DNA of 43,734 bases from UBA2279 sp034399355 (GCA_034399355.1 JAXMMT010000018.1:1-43734); one strand, 5' to 3'. Shown: positions 32,817-42,597, numbered from the stretch's first letter. Program-made: numbers and translations. The notes: a model not told the origin generated them from the sequence alone.

Positions 32817-32877
32817 GATGACAACCACTTCACGTTGCGGACGGACGGAACCAGAATGCGGCTTCGCGCCGCCCAGT

Positions 32878-35634
32878 TCATACGTTCGCGCCGTGACAAT
32901 ACTTGTACTTCTTGCCGCTCCCGCACGGACAGGGTTCATTGCGCCCGACGTTAGCGTAGGGGTCTGCTTTGTCCTTGACGACCGTCCGCGCAGCCGCGCT
33001 TCCGCCGGCTGCTGCCGACGCCCGAGCGATCGCCTCACGCGATGGTCCCCCGACCTGCGCCGCCGCCTGCTCCATGGCCCCCGAGAAGATCGTCTGCTCG
33101 GAAGGCGCCGAATAGGACACACTACCCGCAAGCGGTGTCTCCTGCATGGGTTCGCGGACAACCTGGATGTGCATGATCGTGCGCAGAAAGTCGATGTTGA
33201 TCTCGCCGACGAGTGCCTTGAACATCTCGTACGCCTCGGTCTTGTACTCCACAAGCGGGTCACGCTGGCCCATTGCACGCAGGCCGATGCCATCCTTGAG
33301 GTAGTCCATCTCGAGCAGATGGTTCATCCAGCGCGTGTCGATAACACGAAGCATGACCTGGCGTTCCAGCTCGCGAAGCGCCTCGACGCCGATTTGCTCG
33401 CCCTTGCGCTCATACTCTGAGAACAAGCGCTCCTTCAGGACGTCGGCGAGTTCGTACGTGCTCTCCGCAACCGACTGGACGTCGGCGCCGACCAGGTCGA
33501 GTCCGGTCAGCTGACGCAGCTCTTCGCGCAGGCCGTCCCAGTCCCACTCCTCGGAGTAGGCCTTCTCGGGACAGTACATGCCCACGAGATCGGTCATGGT
33601 CTCGCCGACCATCTCCTCCACGCGATCGTGGATGTCCTTGCCGCCCAGAATGCGATTGCGCTCGGCATAGATGACTTCGCGCTGCTTGTTCATGACGTCG
33701 TCGTACTCGAGCACGTGCTTGCGTGCGGCGAAGTTCATCGCCTCCACCTGGCGCTGGGCGCCCTCGATCGCCTTGGACACCATGCCCGCTTGGATCGGCA
33801 TGTCATCCGGGATCTGCGTCTTCTCCATCATCGCGCCGATGCGATCCATCCTGCCGCCGCCAAATAGACGCATCAGATCGTCCTCGAGAGACAGGTAGAA
33901 CTGCGAGAGACCGGGATCACCCTGTCGACCGGAACGGCCACGCAGCTGGTTGTCGATGCGGCGGGAGTCGTGGCGCTCGGTGCCGATGACCGCGAGTCCT
34001 CCTGCAGCCACGACACGCTCATGCTCCTGGGCACAGGTCGCTTTCGCAGTGGTCAGTGCGCCCTGGCGCTGTTCCTCGGCCGCTTCCTCGGGCTTGACGC
34101 CGCGCTCGATCAGAATGTCTTCGACGAGCGCCTCGGGGTTTCCGCCGAGGATGATGTCTGTGCCTCGGCCGGCCATGTTGGTCGCGATGGTCACTGCGCC
34201 GAATCGGCCTGCCTGCGCGACGATGTGCGCCTCCTGCTCATGGAACTTGGCGTTCAGGACGCTGTGGTTAATACCGCGCTTCTCAAGCAGCCGAGACAAG
34301 CGTTCCGAGTTCTCAATCGAGATCGTGCCGACAAGACAGGGCTGACCCGCGTCGTGGCACTGAACGATATCGTCCGCGACCGCGTTGAACTTGGCTTCCA
34401 CATTGCGGTAGATGAGATCATTGCGGTCATCGCGGACCATCGGCTGGTTGGTCGGGATGACCATGACCGGGAGGCTGTAAATCTCACGGAACTCCTGGTC
34501 TTCGGTCACCGCGGTACCCGTCATGCCGCCGAGTTTGTCGTACATGCGGAAGTAGTTCTGCAGCGTGATCGTCGCGAGGGTCTGGTTCTCCTCGCGCACG
34601 TGCTGCTTCTCTTTCGCCTCGATGGCCTGGTGCAGACCCTCGGAGTAGCGACGCCCGACCATAAGGCGACCGGTGAATTCATCTACGATGAGTACTTCGC
34701 CGTCCTTGACGACGTAGTCGACATCCAGCTTGAAGAGGAACTGCGCCTTCAGCGCCTGCTGCAGGTGGTTCACCATCTGCCCGGACGGGTCAGAGTACAG
34801 GTCATCGATGCCGAGCCACTGTTCGACCCTCCGGATGCCCTCCTCAGTAGGCGCCACCGTGCGCTTGGCCTCGTCAAGTTCGAAATCCTCTTCAGTCTTG
34901 AGCCGCGGAACTATCTTCGCGAACGCCTTGTACGCGTCCGCAGATTTCGTGCCGGCACCGGAGATGATAAGCGGCGTTCTGGCTTCATCGATGAGGATGG
35001 AGTCAACCTCATCGACGATTGCGTAGTGGTGACCGCGCTGCACCCGACGCTCAGAGCGGACGACCATGTTGTCGCGCAGATAGTCGAAACCAAACTCGCT
35101 GTTCGTGCCATGGGTGACGTCTGCCGCATATGCGGACTTGCGCTTTTCGGCAGGCATCTGTGACTGGATCAGACCAACCTCCAGACCCAGGAAGCGGTAT
35201 ACGCTGCCCATCCAGTCGGAGTCACGTTTGGCCAGATAGTCGTTGACAGTGACGACATGCACGCCCTTGCCGGTGAGTGCGTTCAGATACACGGGGAGCG
35301 TGGCAACCAGCGTCTTGCCTTCACCGGTCTTCATCTCGGCGATCATTCCGCGATGCAGGACTATGCCGCCAACGAGTTGAACGTCGAAGTGACGCATACC
35401 GATTGTTCGCACCGCAGCTTCACGACACACCGCAAAAGCCTCCGGCAACAGGTCATCGACCTGTTCGCCTTGTTCCAGGCGAAAGCGGAATTCGTCCGTC
35501 TTGCCGCGTAGCGCCGCATCGTCCAGCGCCTTGATTGAAGGCTCGAGCGCGTTGATCTGCGCAACCACGCCCTCGAACTCGCGAAGCTGTTTTCCCTCAC
35601 CCATGGTGAGGAGCTTCGTAAGGATGTTTGCCAT
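32878..35634 (-). CDS. secA: Protein translocase ATPase SecA
   Basis: Motor ATPase of the Sec pathway, 918 residues. Marks are Walker A MKTGEGKT (about 98-105), VNDYLAKRD, DEVDSILIDEARTPL, the preprotein cross-linking domain, GRSGRQGDPG, and a C-terminal zinc-binding tail with NEPCPCGSGKKYKYCHG. Length and architecture are canonical for a single SecA1. The ATG at 35634 has CAGGAGA ten bases upstream. prfB follows, as usual. Upstream, where hpf/raiA or comF commonly precede secA, there is no protein gene but a structured RNA region. Confidence 0.98.
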   Translation of the reverse strand: MANILTKLLTMGEGKQLREFEGVVAQINALEPSIKALDDAALRGKTDEFRFRLEQGEQVDDLLPEAFAVCREAAVRTIGMRHFDVQLVGGIVLHRGMIAEMKTGEGKTLVATLPVYLNALTGKGVHVVTVNDYLAKRDSDWMGSVYRFLGLEVGLIQSQMPAEKRKSAYAADVTHGTNSEFGFDYLRDNMVVRSERRVQRGHHYAIVDEVDSILIDEARTPLIISGAGTKSADAYKAFAKIVPRLKTEEDFELDEAKRTVAPTEEGIRRVEQWLGIDDLYSDPSGQMVNHLQQALKAQFLFKLDVDYVVKDGEVLIVDEFTGRLMVGRRYSEGLHQAIEAKEKQHVREENQTLATITLQNYFRMYDKLGGMTGTAVTEDQEFREIYSLPVMVIPTNQPMVRDDRNDLIYRNVEAKFNAVADDIVQCHDAGQPCLVGTISIENSERLSRLLEKRGINHSVLNAKFHEQEAHIVAQAGRFGAVTIATNMAGRGTDIILGGNPEALVEDILIERGVKPEEAAEEQRQGALTTAKATCAQEHERVVAAGGLAVIGTERHDSRRIDNQLRGRSGRQGDPGLSQFYLSLEDDLMRLFGGGRMDRIGAMMEKTQIPDDMPIQAGMVSKAIEGAQRQVEAMNFAARKHVLEYDDVMNKQREVIYAERNRILGGKDIHDRVEEMVGETMTDLVGMYCPEKAYSEEWDWDGLREELRQLTGLDLVGADVQSVAESTYELADVLKERLFSEYERKGEQIGVEALRELERQVMLRVIDTRWMNHLLEMDYLKDGIGLRAMGQRDPLVEYKTEAYEMFKALVGEINIDFLRTIMHIQVVREPMQETPLAGSVSYSAPSEQTIFSGAMEQAAAQVGGPSREAIARASAAAGGSAAARTVVKDKADPYANVGRNEPCPCGSGKKYKYCHGANV

Positions 35635-35657
35635 AGATAATCAGTCTCCTGAGAGTG

Positions 35658-35690
35658 ATTCTAAGTGTGCGCGAAGCAAGCCCGATGATA
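35658..35690 (-). promoter_or_regulatory. Candidate -10 boxes for secA
   Basis: On the minus strand TATCAT (35690-35685) and TAGAAT (35663-35658) lie 24-56 bp upstream of secA. Neither has a convincing -35 box. secA could also be read through from the RNA upstream. Confidence 0.3.
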
Positions 35691-35774
35691 GCACAGGGGG
35701 TGCACGTTCCTGCGCCTGAACGACGTCCGTGGCGGTCCCGTCACATGGGCAATCCTGGGCCCCCGCCGCGTTAT

Positions 35775-35979
35775 GTGGCCCCCGGACCACATGGGTTGGG
35801 GGGCCACTGCCGGTACGGCTAGGACCCAATTGGCCCGACGAACGACACCACCCTCTCGGTGCCCCTCAGGAGTCTCCCTCTCCTCACCTGCCGAGCGCTG
35901 TCGTTGTCGCCATGCTCGCGAGCGAGAGCCCTTCGAATCCGCCTTACCGAACCAATCTGAGCTCTTCGGCTCAGCTGAT
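35775..35979 (-). ncRNA. Candidate structured RNA upstream of secA
   Basis: No protein gene is supported in 35635-36035. Read on the minus strand, the sequence folds into a branched RNA of about 200 nt. A first hairpin CTGAGC/GCTCAG (35974-35957) follows the -10 box. A closing stem pairs 35950-35941 with 35819-35810 (TCGGTA, one mismatch, GGC). Inside it, 35909-35899 pairs with 35847-35836 (11 bp with a bulge), CTCGG with CCGAG, AGGAG with CTCCT, and GGGCC with GGTCC. A final hairpin with a 9-bp GTGGCCCCC stem (35807-35775) ends it. Position before secA, where raiA/hpf often sits, and the size recall the raiA-motif RNA, but I cannot confirm the consensus. Confidence 0.5.
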
Positions 35980-35982
35980 GCG

Positions 35983-35988
35983 ATTCTA
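35983..35988 (-). promoter_or_regulatory. -10 box of the candidate structured RNA
   Basis: TAGAAT on the minus strand; a start 4-7 bases downstream would put the first RNA hairpin at the 5' end. The -35 region is weak (GTGATT, 17 bp upstream). Confidence 0.4.
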
Positions 35989-36035
35989 GCGGGCCAACCT
36001 GAACAATCACTTAACCCTGGATTAACGAATTCAGA

Positions 36036-39000
36036 CTACCGTTGAGACGACTCCTCCATGGCAAGAACCTCTTCGTAGAGCCGGCGCGTCTCAACGCTCG
36101 GATCAAGACCGAGGTCCTCGGCAAGCTTGGCTCGGCACGTCATAAACATGTCGACTGCACCGCTACGCTGACCTGTGTCGATCTGGTAGCGGATGGCAGC
36201 CTGATACAGGTCCTCGCGCCACGGATCGTGCTCCAGGCCCGCCCTTGTGAACTGCACCGCCTGCTCCAGATCATCAGCATCGCGACACATGCGGCCGACG
36301 CGCAACATCGTATCTCCAAACTGGACACGGTAGCGCTCTCTGAGCGGTCGAAACCAGTCGTCATATAGTTCGGATGGCAACAGGTCGGAGCGGTAGATCT
36401 CCCGGATACGTCTTCCGGCACCGAGCACATCGGCCAAACATCCCGCCGCTTCTGCTTTGTTGAGAGCTGCCACGGACTCGTCGAAATCGTCGAGATCAGA
36501 ACGCACCAGTGGGCGCACCGCCCGGCAGATACCGCCGACATGCTCGACATAGGGACACGGCGCCGCCTTGCCTGCCGGCAGAAGGGCCCGTTTCATCGCA
36601 GACCAGATGACATAGAAGTTATTCTTGGCTCGCTCCTCATCCATGTCCGGCCACAGGTGCTCCAGCAGCATGTCCCGAGGTACGTCCCGGCCTTGTCGGG
36701 TCACAAGCATCATGAACAGAAGCCTGGCTTTGCGCTTCTTCCACGCACGATCGGGCACGACACCTTCGGGTGTGACGACTTCCAGCCCACCGAACAGCCG
36801 CACGTGAACGAGCGGTTTACCGAGGAAGGACGACTCGAGAGCGAGGGCTTCATCTTCACCGAGCAACCGAACGGCAAGTCGACGCCACGAATCCTCGTCG
36901 AGAACGTCACGAGCGAGTGGCAGCGCGGCACGAGCATGCTCGGGCATGATCATGCGAAGCATATGCACCGGCAGACGGTCGACACCCACAGCAGCGGCAA
37001 CGAGGCCGAGAAGCCCGGGGAATGCACGGATGTACATGGCGAGCAGCCAATTCCCGTTCCCACTGCATAGGTATTCGGAGTCTCCAAGCAGCCAATCGTG
37101 CGCCTGGCGCACCTGGTTCGAGAGTCGTGCTATCTCCGCAAGAACCAGATGACATCGCAGGACATGATGCGGCGCGCCTAAGCCCTCAAAAAGCGTCAGG
37201 GCATGCTCGGCATGGCGTACAGCTGAAGCTACGTCTCCCACTGCAAGCAGACTGGCCGCGAGTTCCACCTCTGCCCAACCGACGTCGACGACAAAATCAC
37301 TACTGTTGGCCGAAAAGTATGCATATGACCTCTCTGATTCGGCCAATGCCTCATCTCGCTTGCCATTCGCTCGAAGGATTGCACCTAGGTAGTTGCGCTC
37401 AAGTTCGCCCGAGTACACGTCTCCTGAGGCAGCACTGGCGTCGAGACAACGTCTCATCATTGCCGCAGCGTCTGACATCTCACCGAGGCCGGCAAGTGCC
37501 GCCGCTTCGGTACCCATGAAAGACTCTGCGAGAACCATCAGTCCCATGTTCCTGCACTGCAAAGAAGCCTCACGAGCAATGTCGAGCGCCCTATGGACCT
37601 GGCCGATCTCACACAGCGTGGCAGCCAGATTCCCGCGAGCCTGTGTGGCGAAGCTGAGCGGCACGTTTGGATCCATTGCGAGGTTACCCATCATGTCGCC
37701 ACTGGTACGGAAGTCTCCGAGAAGGATCACCAGAGCGCCAGCGCAGCACATCGACGTGGCGCACCTAGCTTGCACCGCAATGCCGGGGCGTTTCAGCATC
37801 TCACGGGCCCGAGACGTGGTCTCAAGCGCAATCTCAGTATTCCCTGTGGACGCATAGGCCGCTGCCAGATATCCGAGCGCAAGACAGTGAGCGTTGGAGT
37901 CATCGAGCAGCACCTGCGACTCCATGACATCTCGCAAGCATTCGATGATTGCCTCGTATTGTCCCAAGTCCACGAACACCCTGGCCATCACGATAGCGGC
38001 CTGGACACCAACATGCTCGCCATTCTTCGCTGTCGTGCTGACCGTTCGAGCCACCTTCGCCAACCGAAGTGCCTCGTCGAACTGCCGCACGTGCCTCAGA
38101 GCCATGGCCTTCACCAAGAGCAGTTGTGGGCAGCTGATCATGCGAGCAGCTTGTACGTTCTCAAGAAGTTCAAGTAGTAGCGCACCGTGACCCTGATTAA
38201 GCAGGTCGAGACCAGTTCGCTCCAGACGAGACTCGATTTCTTCAGCACAACCCATTCTCAGCAGCAATCTGAACATGCGCTCGAGTTCGCCGGTTGACTC
38301 CATGTAGTCGAGAACTCGAGGCACGACACTCTCGATGGTCGACTCGAGATGTAGCAGTCGCTCGGAGTCAGTGTAGACTTCGGCGGCGTACTCATGCATT
38401 TGGAAACGACTACCCGAGTGACCGCGGCTCAATCGCAACAATGGGATACACTCGGCAACACGCGAGAGGCTTGCATAATCTCCCTCGCGTCCAGACAAGA
38501 GAAGAAGTTCGCCGCTCGCTCCTCCGCCCAGCATCGAGGCAATGAGAAGAACACGCCTCTCGCAGGGACTCAGATGTGACAAGGCTAAGTGCATCAAGTA
38601 GGAGGCGAGATCGGCCGGAGCACTCGATTTTTCATTGAAGCCGGGAGCCGCAAGACTGAGGTGGCGTGCCGCCACACAGAAGAGCGCTACCTGGCCGCCG
38701 CTCGCTTGTATCAGATGCCCGCACTGAGACTCTGTTGCCTGGTCTCCCACCAGCAGTCGTACGAGTTCGCGTGACTCATCTGCATCGAGAAGCAGTTCGC
38801 GCGATTCCAGGTACCAGGAATCAGAACCGGATTCCCCTTCCTGCTCAGCGCGACGCGCAGTGATAATCAGTCGACTGCCTGGTGACGTGCACCTCCTCAA
38901 CGTCTCAAGAACCACTGAGGGCGTGCGGGACTCAACAAGCTCGGTGATGTTGTCAAGCACGAGACACACAGTCTGGCCAGTCCAGCTCGAGATTAATCCC

Positions 39001-39329
39001 TCAACATCCAGAAGCAGGCTCGCACCTGAACTCGGAGCGCCGAGAGGGGAATAATCGTTCTCAGTGCCGGTACATGCCACACGGTAGATAGCGTGAAGGA
39101 CGTCGTCCAGGCAGGGACTTGCGCCATTCAAGTCAACCCACAGGCAAGCATCGAACTCGACTGCAGCTGCAAACTGCGCTGCTAAGACACTCTTGCCATA
39201 GCCTCCCGGCGCCACTAGCAGCGTACGCGCGGGCCGTGTGCGCATGAAACAATCGACCAGGGCTCGCCTACGAACCACCGCTCCGAAATCAGGCTGAACC
39301 CAGCCTCTCCCGTCTGCAAGAGCGCCCAT
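36036..39329 (-). CDS. Large STAND-ATPase transcription regulator with C-terminal BTAD/SARP module
   Basis: A 1097-residue protein. The ATPase domain begins near residue 33 with Walker A PGGYGKSV (41-48) and a Walker B-like VCLVLDN near 117, as in MalT-type regulators. A long helical TPR-like middle (about 330-830) follows. From about 850 comes a winged-helix of the SARP/OmpR type (VRLFGGLEVVTPEG and KKRKARLLFMMLV) with a BTAD domain (about 950-1090, FDESVAALNKAEAAG). The BTAD module is C-terminal, the reverse of classical SARP order, as in many MalT-like BTAD proteins. AAGGGGG lies five bases before the ATG. It follows the DUF5317-like gene and is likely its regulator. Confidence 0.85.
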   Translation of the reverse strand: MGALADGRGWVQPDFGAVVRRRALVDCFMRTRPARTLLVAPGGYGKSVLAAQFAAAVEFDACLWVDLNGASPCLDDVLHAIYRVACTGTENDYSPLGAPSSGASLLLDVEGLISSWTGQTVCLVLDNITELVESRTPSVVLETLRRCTSPGSRLIITARRAEQEGESGSDSWYLESRELLLDADESRELVRLLVGDQATESQCGHLIQASGGQVALFCVAARHLSLAAPGFNEKSSAPADLASYLMHLALSHLSPCERRVLLIASMLGGGASGELLLLSGREGDYASLSRVAECIPLLRLSRGHSGSRFQMHEYAAEVYTDSERLLHLESTIESVVPRVLDYMESTGELERMFRLLLRMGCAEEIESRLERTGLDLLNQGHGALLLELLENVQAARMISCPQLLLVKAMALRHVRQFDEALRLAKVARTVSTTAKNGEHVGVQAAIVMARVFVDLGQYEAIIECLRDVMESQVLLDDSNAHCLALGYLAAAYASTGNTEIALETTSRAREMLKRPGIAVQARCATSMCCAGALVILLGDFRTSGDMMGNLAMDPNVPLSFATQARGNLAATLCEIGQVHRALDIAREASLQCRNMGLMVLAESFMGTEAAALAGLGEMSDAAAMMRRCLDASAASGDVYSGELERNYLGAILRANGKRDEALAESERSYAYFSANSSDFVVDVGWAEVELAASLLAVGDVASAVRHAEHALTLFEGLGAPHHVLRCHLVLAEIARLSNQVRQAHDWLLGDSEYLCSGNGNWLLAMYIRAFPGLLGLVAAAVGVDRLPVHMLRMIMPEHARAALPLARDVLDEDSWRRLAVRLLGEDEALALESSFLGKPLVHVRLFGGLEVVTPEGVVPDRAWKKRKARLLFMMLVTRQGRDVPRDMLLEHLWPDMDEERAKNNFYVIWSAMKRALLPAGKAAPCPYVEHVGGICRAVRPLVRSDLDDFDESVAALNKAEAAGCLADVLGAGRRIREIYRSDLLPSELYDDWFRPLRERYRVQFGDTMLRVGRMCRDADDLEQAVQFTRAGLEHDPWREDLYQAAIRYQIDTGQRSGAVDMFMTCRAKLAEDLGLDPSVETRRLYEEVLAMEESSQR

Positions 39330-39407
39330 CCATACCCCCTTGTCTGGGAGGGAGACTCACTGCGAGGTTCTTAATGTATTCTGCACATCTATGAGAATTC
39401 CTGCGCC

Positions 39408-39989
39408 TCATCCATTCTCTTGCATATGATCAGAGGAAGAGCGCCGCTCGCTGCAAACCATCGCGTCGCAGATAAACCACGCGACCCCCCCACAAAGCAG
39501 TACGTCCCCGACACTGATGATCCCCCGATGCCAGGTCGGCCCTGGCAGCGGAATCACGTCCGAAAGAGGGGCGGCAACTGTGCTGGGACGAATTGGCTCA
39601 TGCAGGACGTCAGTATCTTCCGAGTTCATGACGTACTCGTGACCTACGATGACTGACACTGCTCTCTCGGACACAGGCATCGCCCCGTTGAGCGCTATAA
39701 CGAGTGCATTGAGCCCAATACCCAAGCTGACGAGAAGCAGTCCTGCCTGAGGATGGTTCAGCAAGGCGATTACCACCAGTGCAAGCATGACCAGAAGCCA
39801 TGAATACACCGCCAACTCCTTTGACATGCCCACCATGGTCGCGATTCTGGGCAACGCCAGTTGAAGTATGAACAACACCAGCAGCAGCGATTCGAAGCGC
39901 AGACGGGTGCTACCTATCCGCCGAATGCTACCTCCGGCCACAAGACCCGCTGCACAGCCCAATAACAGCGCGTCCAGGAAGAGCGTCAC
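39408..39989 (-). CDS. DUF5317-like membrane protein
   Basis: A 193-residue membrane protein, probably five helices. It begins at GTG 39989 with a weak ribosome-binding site (MTLFLDALLLGCAAGLVAGG in part). Hydrophobic segments lie at about 5-20, 33-52, 60-76, 80-100 and 158-176. The block GIGLNALVIALNGAMPVS, then PLSDVIPLPGPTWHRGIISVGDVLL in parts, recalls the DUF5317 family, whose function is not known to me. A hydrophilic loop (about 105-155) would lie outside the membrane. It is between the HD-domain protein and the BTAD regulator on the same strand, 46 bp and 78 bp apart. Confidence 0.7.
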   Translation of the reverse strand: MTLFLDALLLGCAAGLVAGGSIRRIGSTRLRFESLLLVLFILQLALPRIATMVGMSKELAVYSWLLVMLALVVIALLNHPQAGLLLVSLGIGLNALVIALNGAMPVSERAVSVIVGHEYVMNSEDTDVLHEPIRPSTVAAPLSDVIPLPGPTWHRGIISVGDVLLCGGVAWFICDAMVCSERRSSSDHMQENG

Positions 39990-40035
39990 GGGGCCACCAC
40001 TTCCATATTAGCCAACTCCCGCCCGCCGAAGAGTA

Positions 40036-41283
40036 TCATGGCGCGGAATCCACGCGCTCGCTTGGGTACCCTGTGGCCCACTTTGATGCCGTCGCTTCAA
40101 GACCTGACATCACCCTCGACCCGACAGATGATGAGCGAATGTCGTCGAAAGCTTCTGAAGCAACGAGCTCCCGTGGTGTCGACTCGAGGCCGAGAAGCGC
40201 CAACCTATCGAGCCGAGAGGAGGCCTTCAGAAGAAGAACCGCTGTTGTGAGTTCCAGATTGCCACCTGTCGCTACTGACTCGGCACTATCCTCGTGGGCC
40301 CTGACAATGTCTGCAGCAGACCTAACGAAGGGTATCTGCTCGACTATGTCCGCACCAACCTGAGCATGATCAAGACTGGTATATGCCTTATCAACATCTG
40401 CTCCAATCTTGCCGATGTCGTGCAGCAAAGCTGCATACCCCAACGTCTCCAATTCCTTACTTCTCAGACCCAAACGCCGTCCCGTTGCGGTGGCAATCTC
40501 CGCCACCCGATGCGCATGCCCCTTCTCTCCCGGCACTTGGATCTCAGCGGCCAACACCAGTGCTTGGATGGTCTCTTGGTATGCAGTCCGAATCCGGAGG
40601 AGCAAATTGAAGCTATTCTGCATCATGAGTACAAGGGTCACCATGACCACTAGACCAACGTAGCCCATCGCGTCAAAGAGCAGCACAATAACAACACCTG
40701 TCGAGACATGTCCAAGATAGACGACCGCGATTGGCCGTGTTAGGCGCATCAGCTCATCACCGAAGTTGGCCCTATCTCGAAGGCTCTGGATCAACGCAGC
40801 GGTAACCAAATCAGCGGCTGCATAGACCAGGCCAAAGCCCACTAGCAGTGCCTGTACGGGCATCGAATTCAGGCTGTTCGCGGATAAGACGGCAACCGCA
40901 CTCGCCAATGAGGACATAAGGAACAGAAGGATTATTTTGCGAGCAACGTGGTTCAGTTTCTCAGACAACATTGAGGTGTCTCGTATGTTTGCGAGAACAC
41001 CTGCCGTACCACCGATAACGAACCCCGCCACCACGCATTCCAGAGGGAAGAGGATGAGCGCAGACAGGCCAAGTGACACGTCAATGTGTACCATGTCACC
41101 CCGACCCAACCGAATACCCAGGAACGTGGTGAGTCCCCACAAGACCGCAAGGAGCGCGACCCTGGCGTACTGACCGTTCCCGATAACTCCGGCAAACGCC
41201 CATACAAGAGCGACCACAGCGATGGCAGCCGGCAGCGCTGCTGCAGTCTTAGGGGTAAGCGCTGATGGCCTTATACGTCTCAC
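40036..41283 (-). CDS. Membrane protein with degenerate HD domain
   Basis: A 415-residue protein with about seven to eight N-terminal membrane helices (about 12-225) and a cytoplasmic HD domain. The HD pair is H288-D289 in LLHDIGKIG, with H306 and H330 as further metal-ligand candidates (LDHAQVG, VRAHED). The GYP motif and the DAYDAMTS-RPYR block that mark active HD-GYP c-di-GMP phosphodiesterases are missing, so it is probably not a c-di-GMP hydrolase of that type. Its layout matches that of the gene just upstream, suggesting an old duplication. The start is a GTG that overlaps the upstream stop as GTGA, so translation is coupled. Confidence 0.8.
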   Translation of the reverse strand: MRRIRPSALTPKTAAALPAAIAVVALVWAFAGVIGNGQYARVALLAVLWGLTTFLGIRLGRGDMVHIDVSLGLSALILFPLECVVAGFVIGGTAGVLANIRDTSMLSEKLNHVARKIILLFLMSSLASAVAVLSANSLNSMPVQALLVGFGLVYAAADLVTAALIQSLRDRANFGDELMRLTRPIAVVYLGHVSTGVVIVLLFDAMGYVGLVVMVTLVLMMQNSFNLLLRIRTAYQETIQALVLAAEIQVPGEKGHAHRVAEIATATGRRLGLRSKELETLGYAALLHDIGKIGADVDKAYTSLDHAQVGADIVEQIPFVRSAADIVRAHEDSAESVATGGNLELTTAVLLLKASSRLDRLALLGLESTPRELVASEAFDDIRSSSVGSRVMSGLEATASKWATGYPSERVDSAP

Positions 41284-42539
41284 GATTCGACCCCACGCTC
41301 TTGAGCTTCGAAGTTGTCCGCCAGTGCAGAGACAAAAACCGGGTCGAGCTGAGTCCCCGCGACTCTGCGCAACTCACTGAGTGCTGCATCATGAGACAAG
41401 GCCTCACGGTATGGACGATTCGACGTCATGGCATCGTAAGCATCTGCGACGGCCAGCATTCGAGCCTCAAGAGGAATAGCCTGTCCTGTCTGGCCGTCCG
41501 GATAGCCAGTCCCATCTATGCGCTCATGGTGGGCTCGAACGAATGGCACGATATCTTCGAGGAAGTCAACCGAGCCGAGGATCTTGCAGCCAGCCTCTGG
41601 GTGAGAGTGAATCTCTGCCAACTCCTCGTCAGTGAGCCTACCGGGTTTGGTCAGGATCCCTCGACGAACTCCAATCTTGCCAACGTCATGCAACAGCGCC
41701 GCATACTCCACTCGCTCGAGGTTCCGCCCCTTCAGCCCCCTGAGTTCGGCAATGCGACGAGAGTACTGGGCGACTCGCTCAGAATGACCCCGCGTGTACG
41801 GGTCCTTCGCCTCGATTGCCGCTACGAAGGATCGGATTGTCTCGCTATATGCGTTCGTGAGTTGGTTGTATACCTGGAATGTCTGACGTGCGACGGCAAA
41901 TGGCACGACCAGCAAAGCGGCGGCGGACCAACCGGCAACGTCTATGAGCTGGGCCATTCCGAAGCCGAGTAGCGCAAGAACCACGAAGCTTGCCAGATAG
42001 GAAGCAAGATTCTGCTCGCGCCAAACACGAAGCATCGGGATACCGGTGGACAGGGAGACAACGGCACTGAAGAGGGTTGTGTTCAGTAGATGCATGGTCA
42101 TCGCTGCAGCAAGCACGGGTGTCAGTACCGACGGTGTAATTGTGGACGTGACACGAGCGTAGACGAGCGGCACACCGCCAAGCTCGAGGAACACGATGCC
42201 CGCGACTAGAACCGACAGCGCGAACATCGTGATGTTGAACAGCATTCGAAAGAGAGACTTGTGCTTTCGGAAGTCCTGTGGGGGGACCGCACCGACAACC
42301 GCCATGAGCACTGCGGGAAGTGGTCCAGCGTACAACAGCCCGGCGATGTACAGAGCGAAAGCGAGTGAGACCGTACCACCAACTGGCAGCTCAAAAGCCA
42401 GCGACTCAGCCAATACGGCGAGAACAGCCAGAAGGAGAATTGCCGGCCATACGCTCCACGGGAATGGGGGCCATGTATAGGAGAATAGAACAAGACCTAG
42501 ACAGAGGACCAATAGCACGAAGTAGACCCGTGTCTTCAT
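41280..42539 (-). CDS. Membrane HD-GYP domain protein, likely c-di-GMP phosphodiesterase
   Basis: A 419-residue protein from ATG 42539 (MKTRVYFVLLVLCLGLVLF); the upstream frame is not supported, and no strong ribosome-binding site is present. About seven N-terminal membrane helices (5-217) precede the HD-GYP domain. Complete motifs are H284-D285 (LLHDVGKIG), H313-P314, H337-H338, GTGYPDG (344-350) and ADAYDAMTSNRPYR (366-378), as in active c-di-GMP phosphodiesterases. It is coupled to the degenerate HD protein by a 4-bp overlap. The signal sensed by the membrane domain is unknown. A 24-residue peptide gene lies 58 bp upstream. Confidence 0.9.
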   Translation of the reverse strand: MKTRVYFVLLVLCLGLVLFSYTWPPFPWSVWPAILLLAVLAVLAESLAFELPVGGTVSLAFALYIAGLLYAGPLPAVLMAVVGAVPPQDFRKHKSLFRMLFNITMFALSVLVAGIVFLELGGVPLVYARVTSTITPSVLTPVLAAAMTMHLLNTTLFSAVVSLSTGIPMLRVWREQNLASYLASFVVLALLGFGMAQLIDVAGWSAAALLVVPFAVARQTFQVYNQLTNAYSETIRSFVAAIEAKDPYTRGHSERVAQYSRRIAELRGLKGRNLERVEYAALLHDVGKIGVRRGILTKPGRLTDEELAEIHSHPEAGCKILGSVDFLEDIVPFVRAHHERIDGTGYPDGQTGQAIPLEARMLAVADAYDAMTSNRPYREALSHDAALSELRRVAGTQLDPVFVSALADNFEAQERGVES

Positions 42540-42597
42540 AGTGCCCAACACCCACACACTTTGACAGATACTGGACCAACGCCGCGTAACGAAAACT

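Noticed and set aside
32817..33293. N-terminal extension of prfB
   Set aside because: Overlaps secA out of frame and has low-complexity Arg/Ser-rich sequence; RF2 starts at MIEDRTEQ.
35641..35989. Small frames in the secA upstream gap (62 to 90 codons on both strands)
   Set aside because: No ribosome-binding site or motif; they follow the strong RNA secondary structure and high GC.
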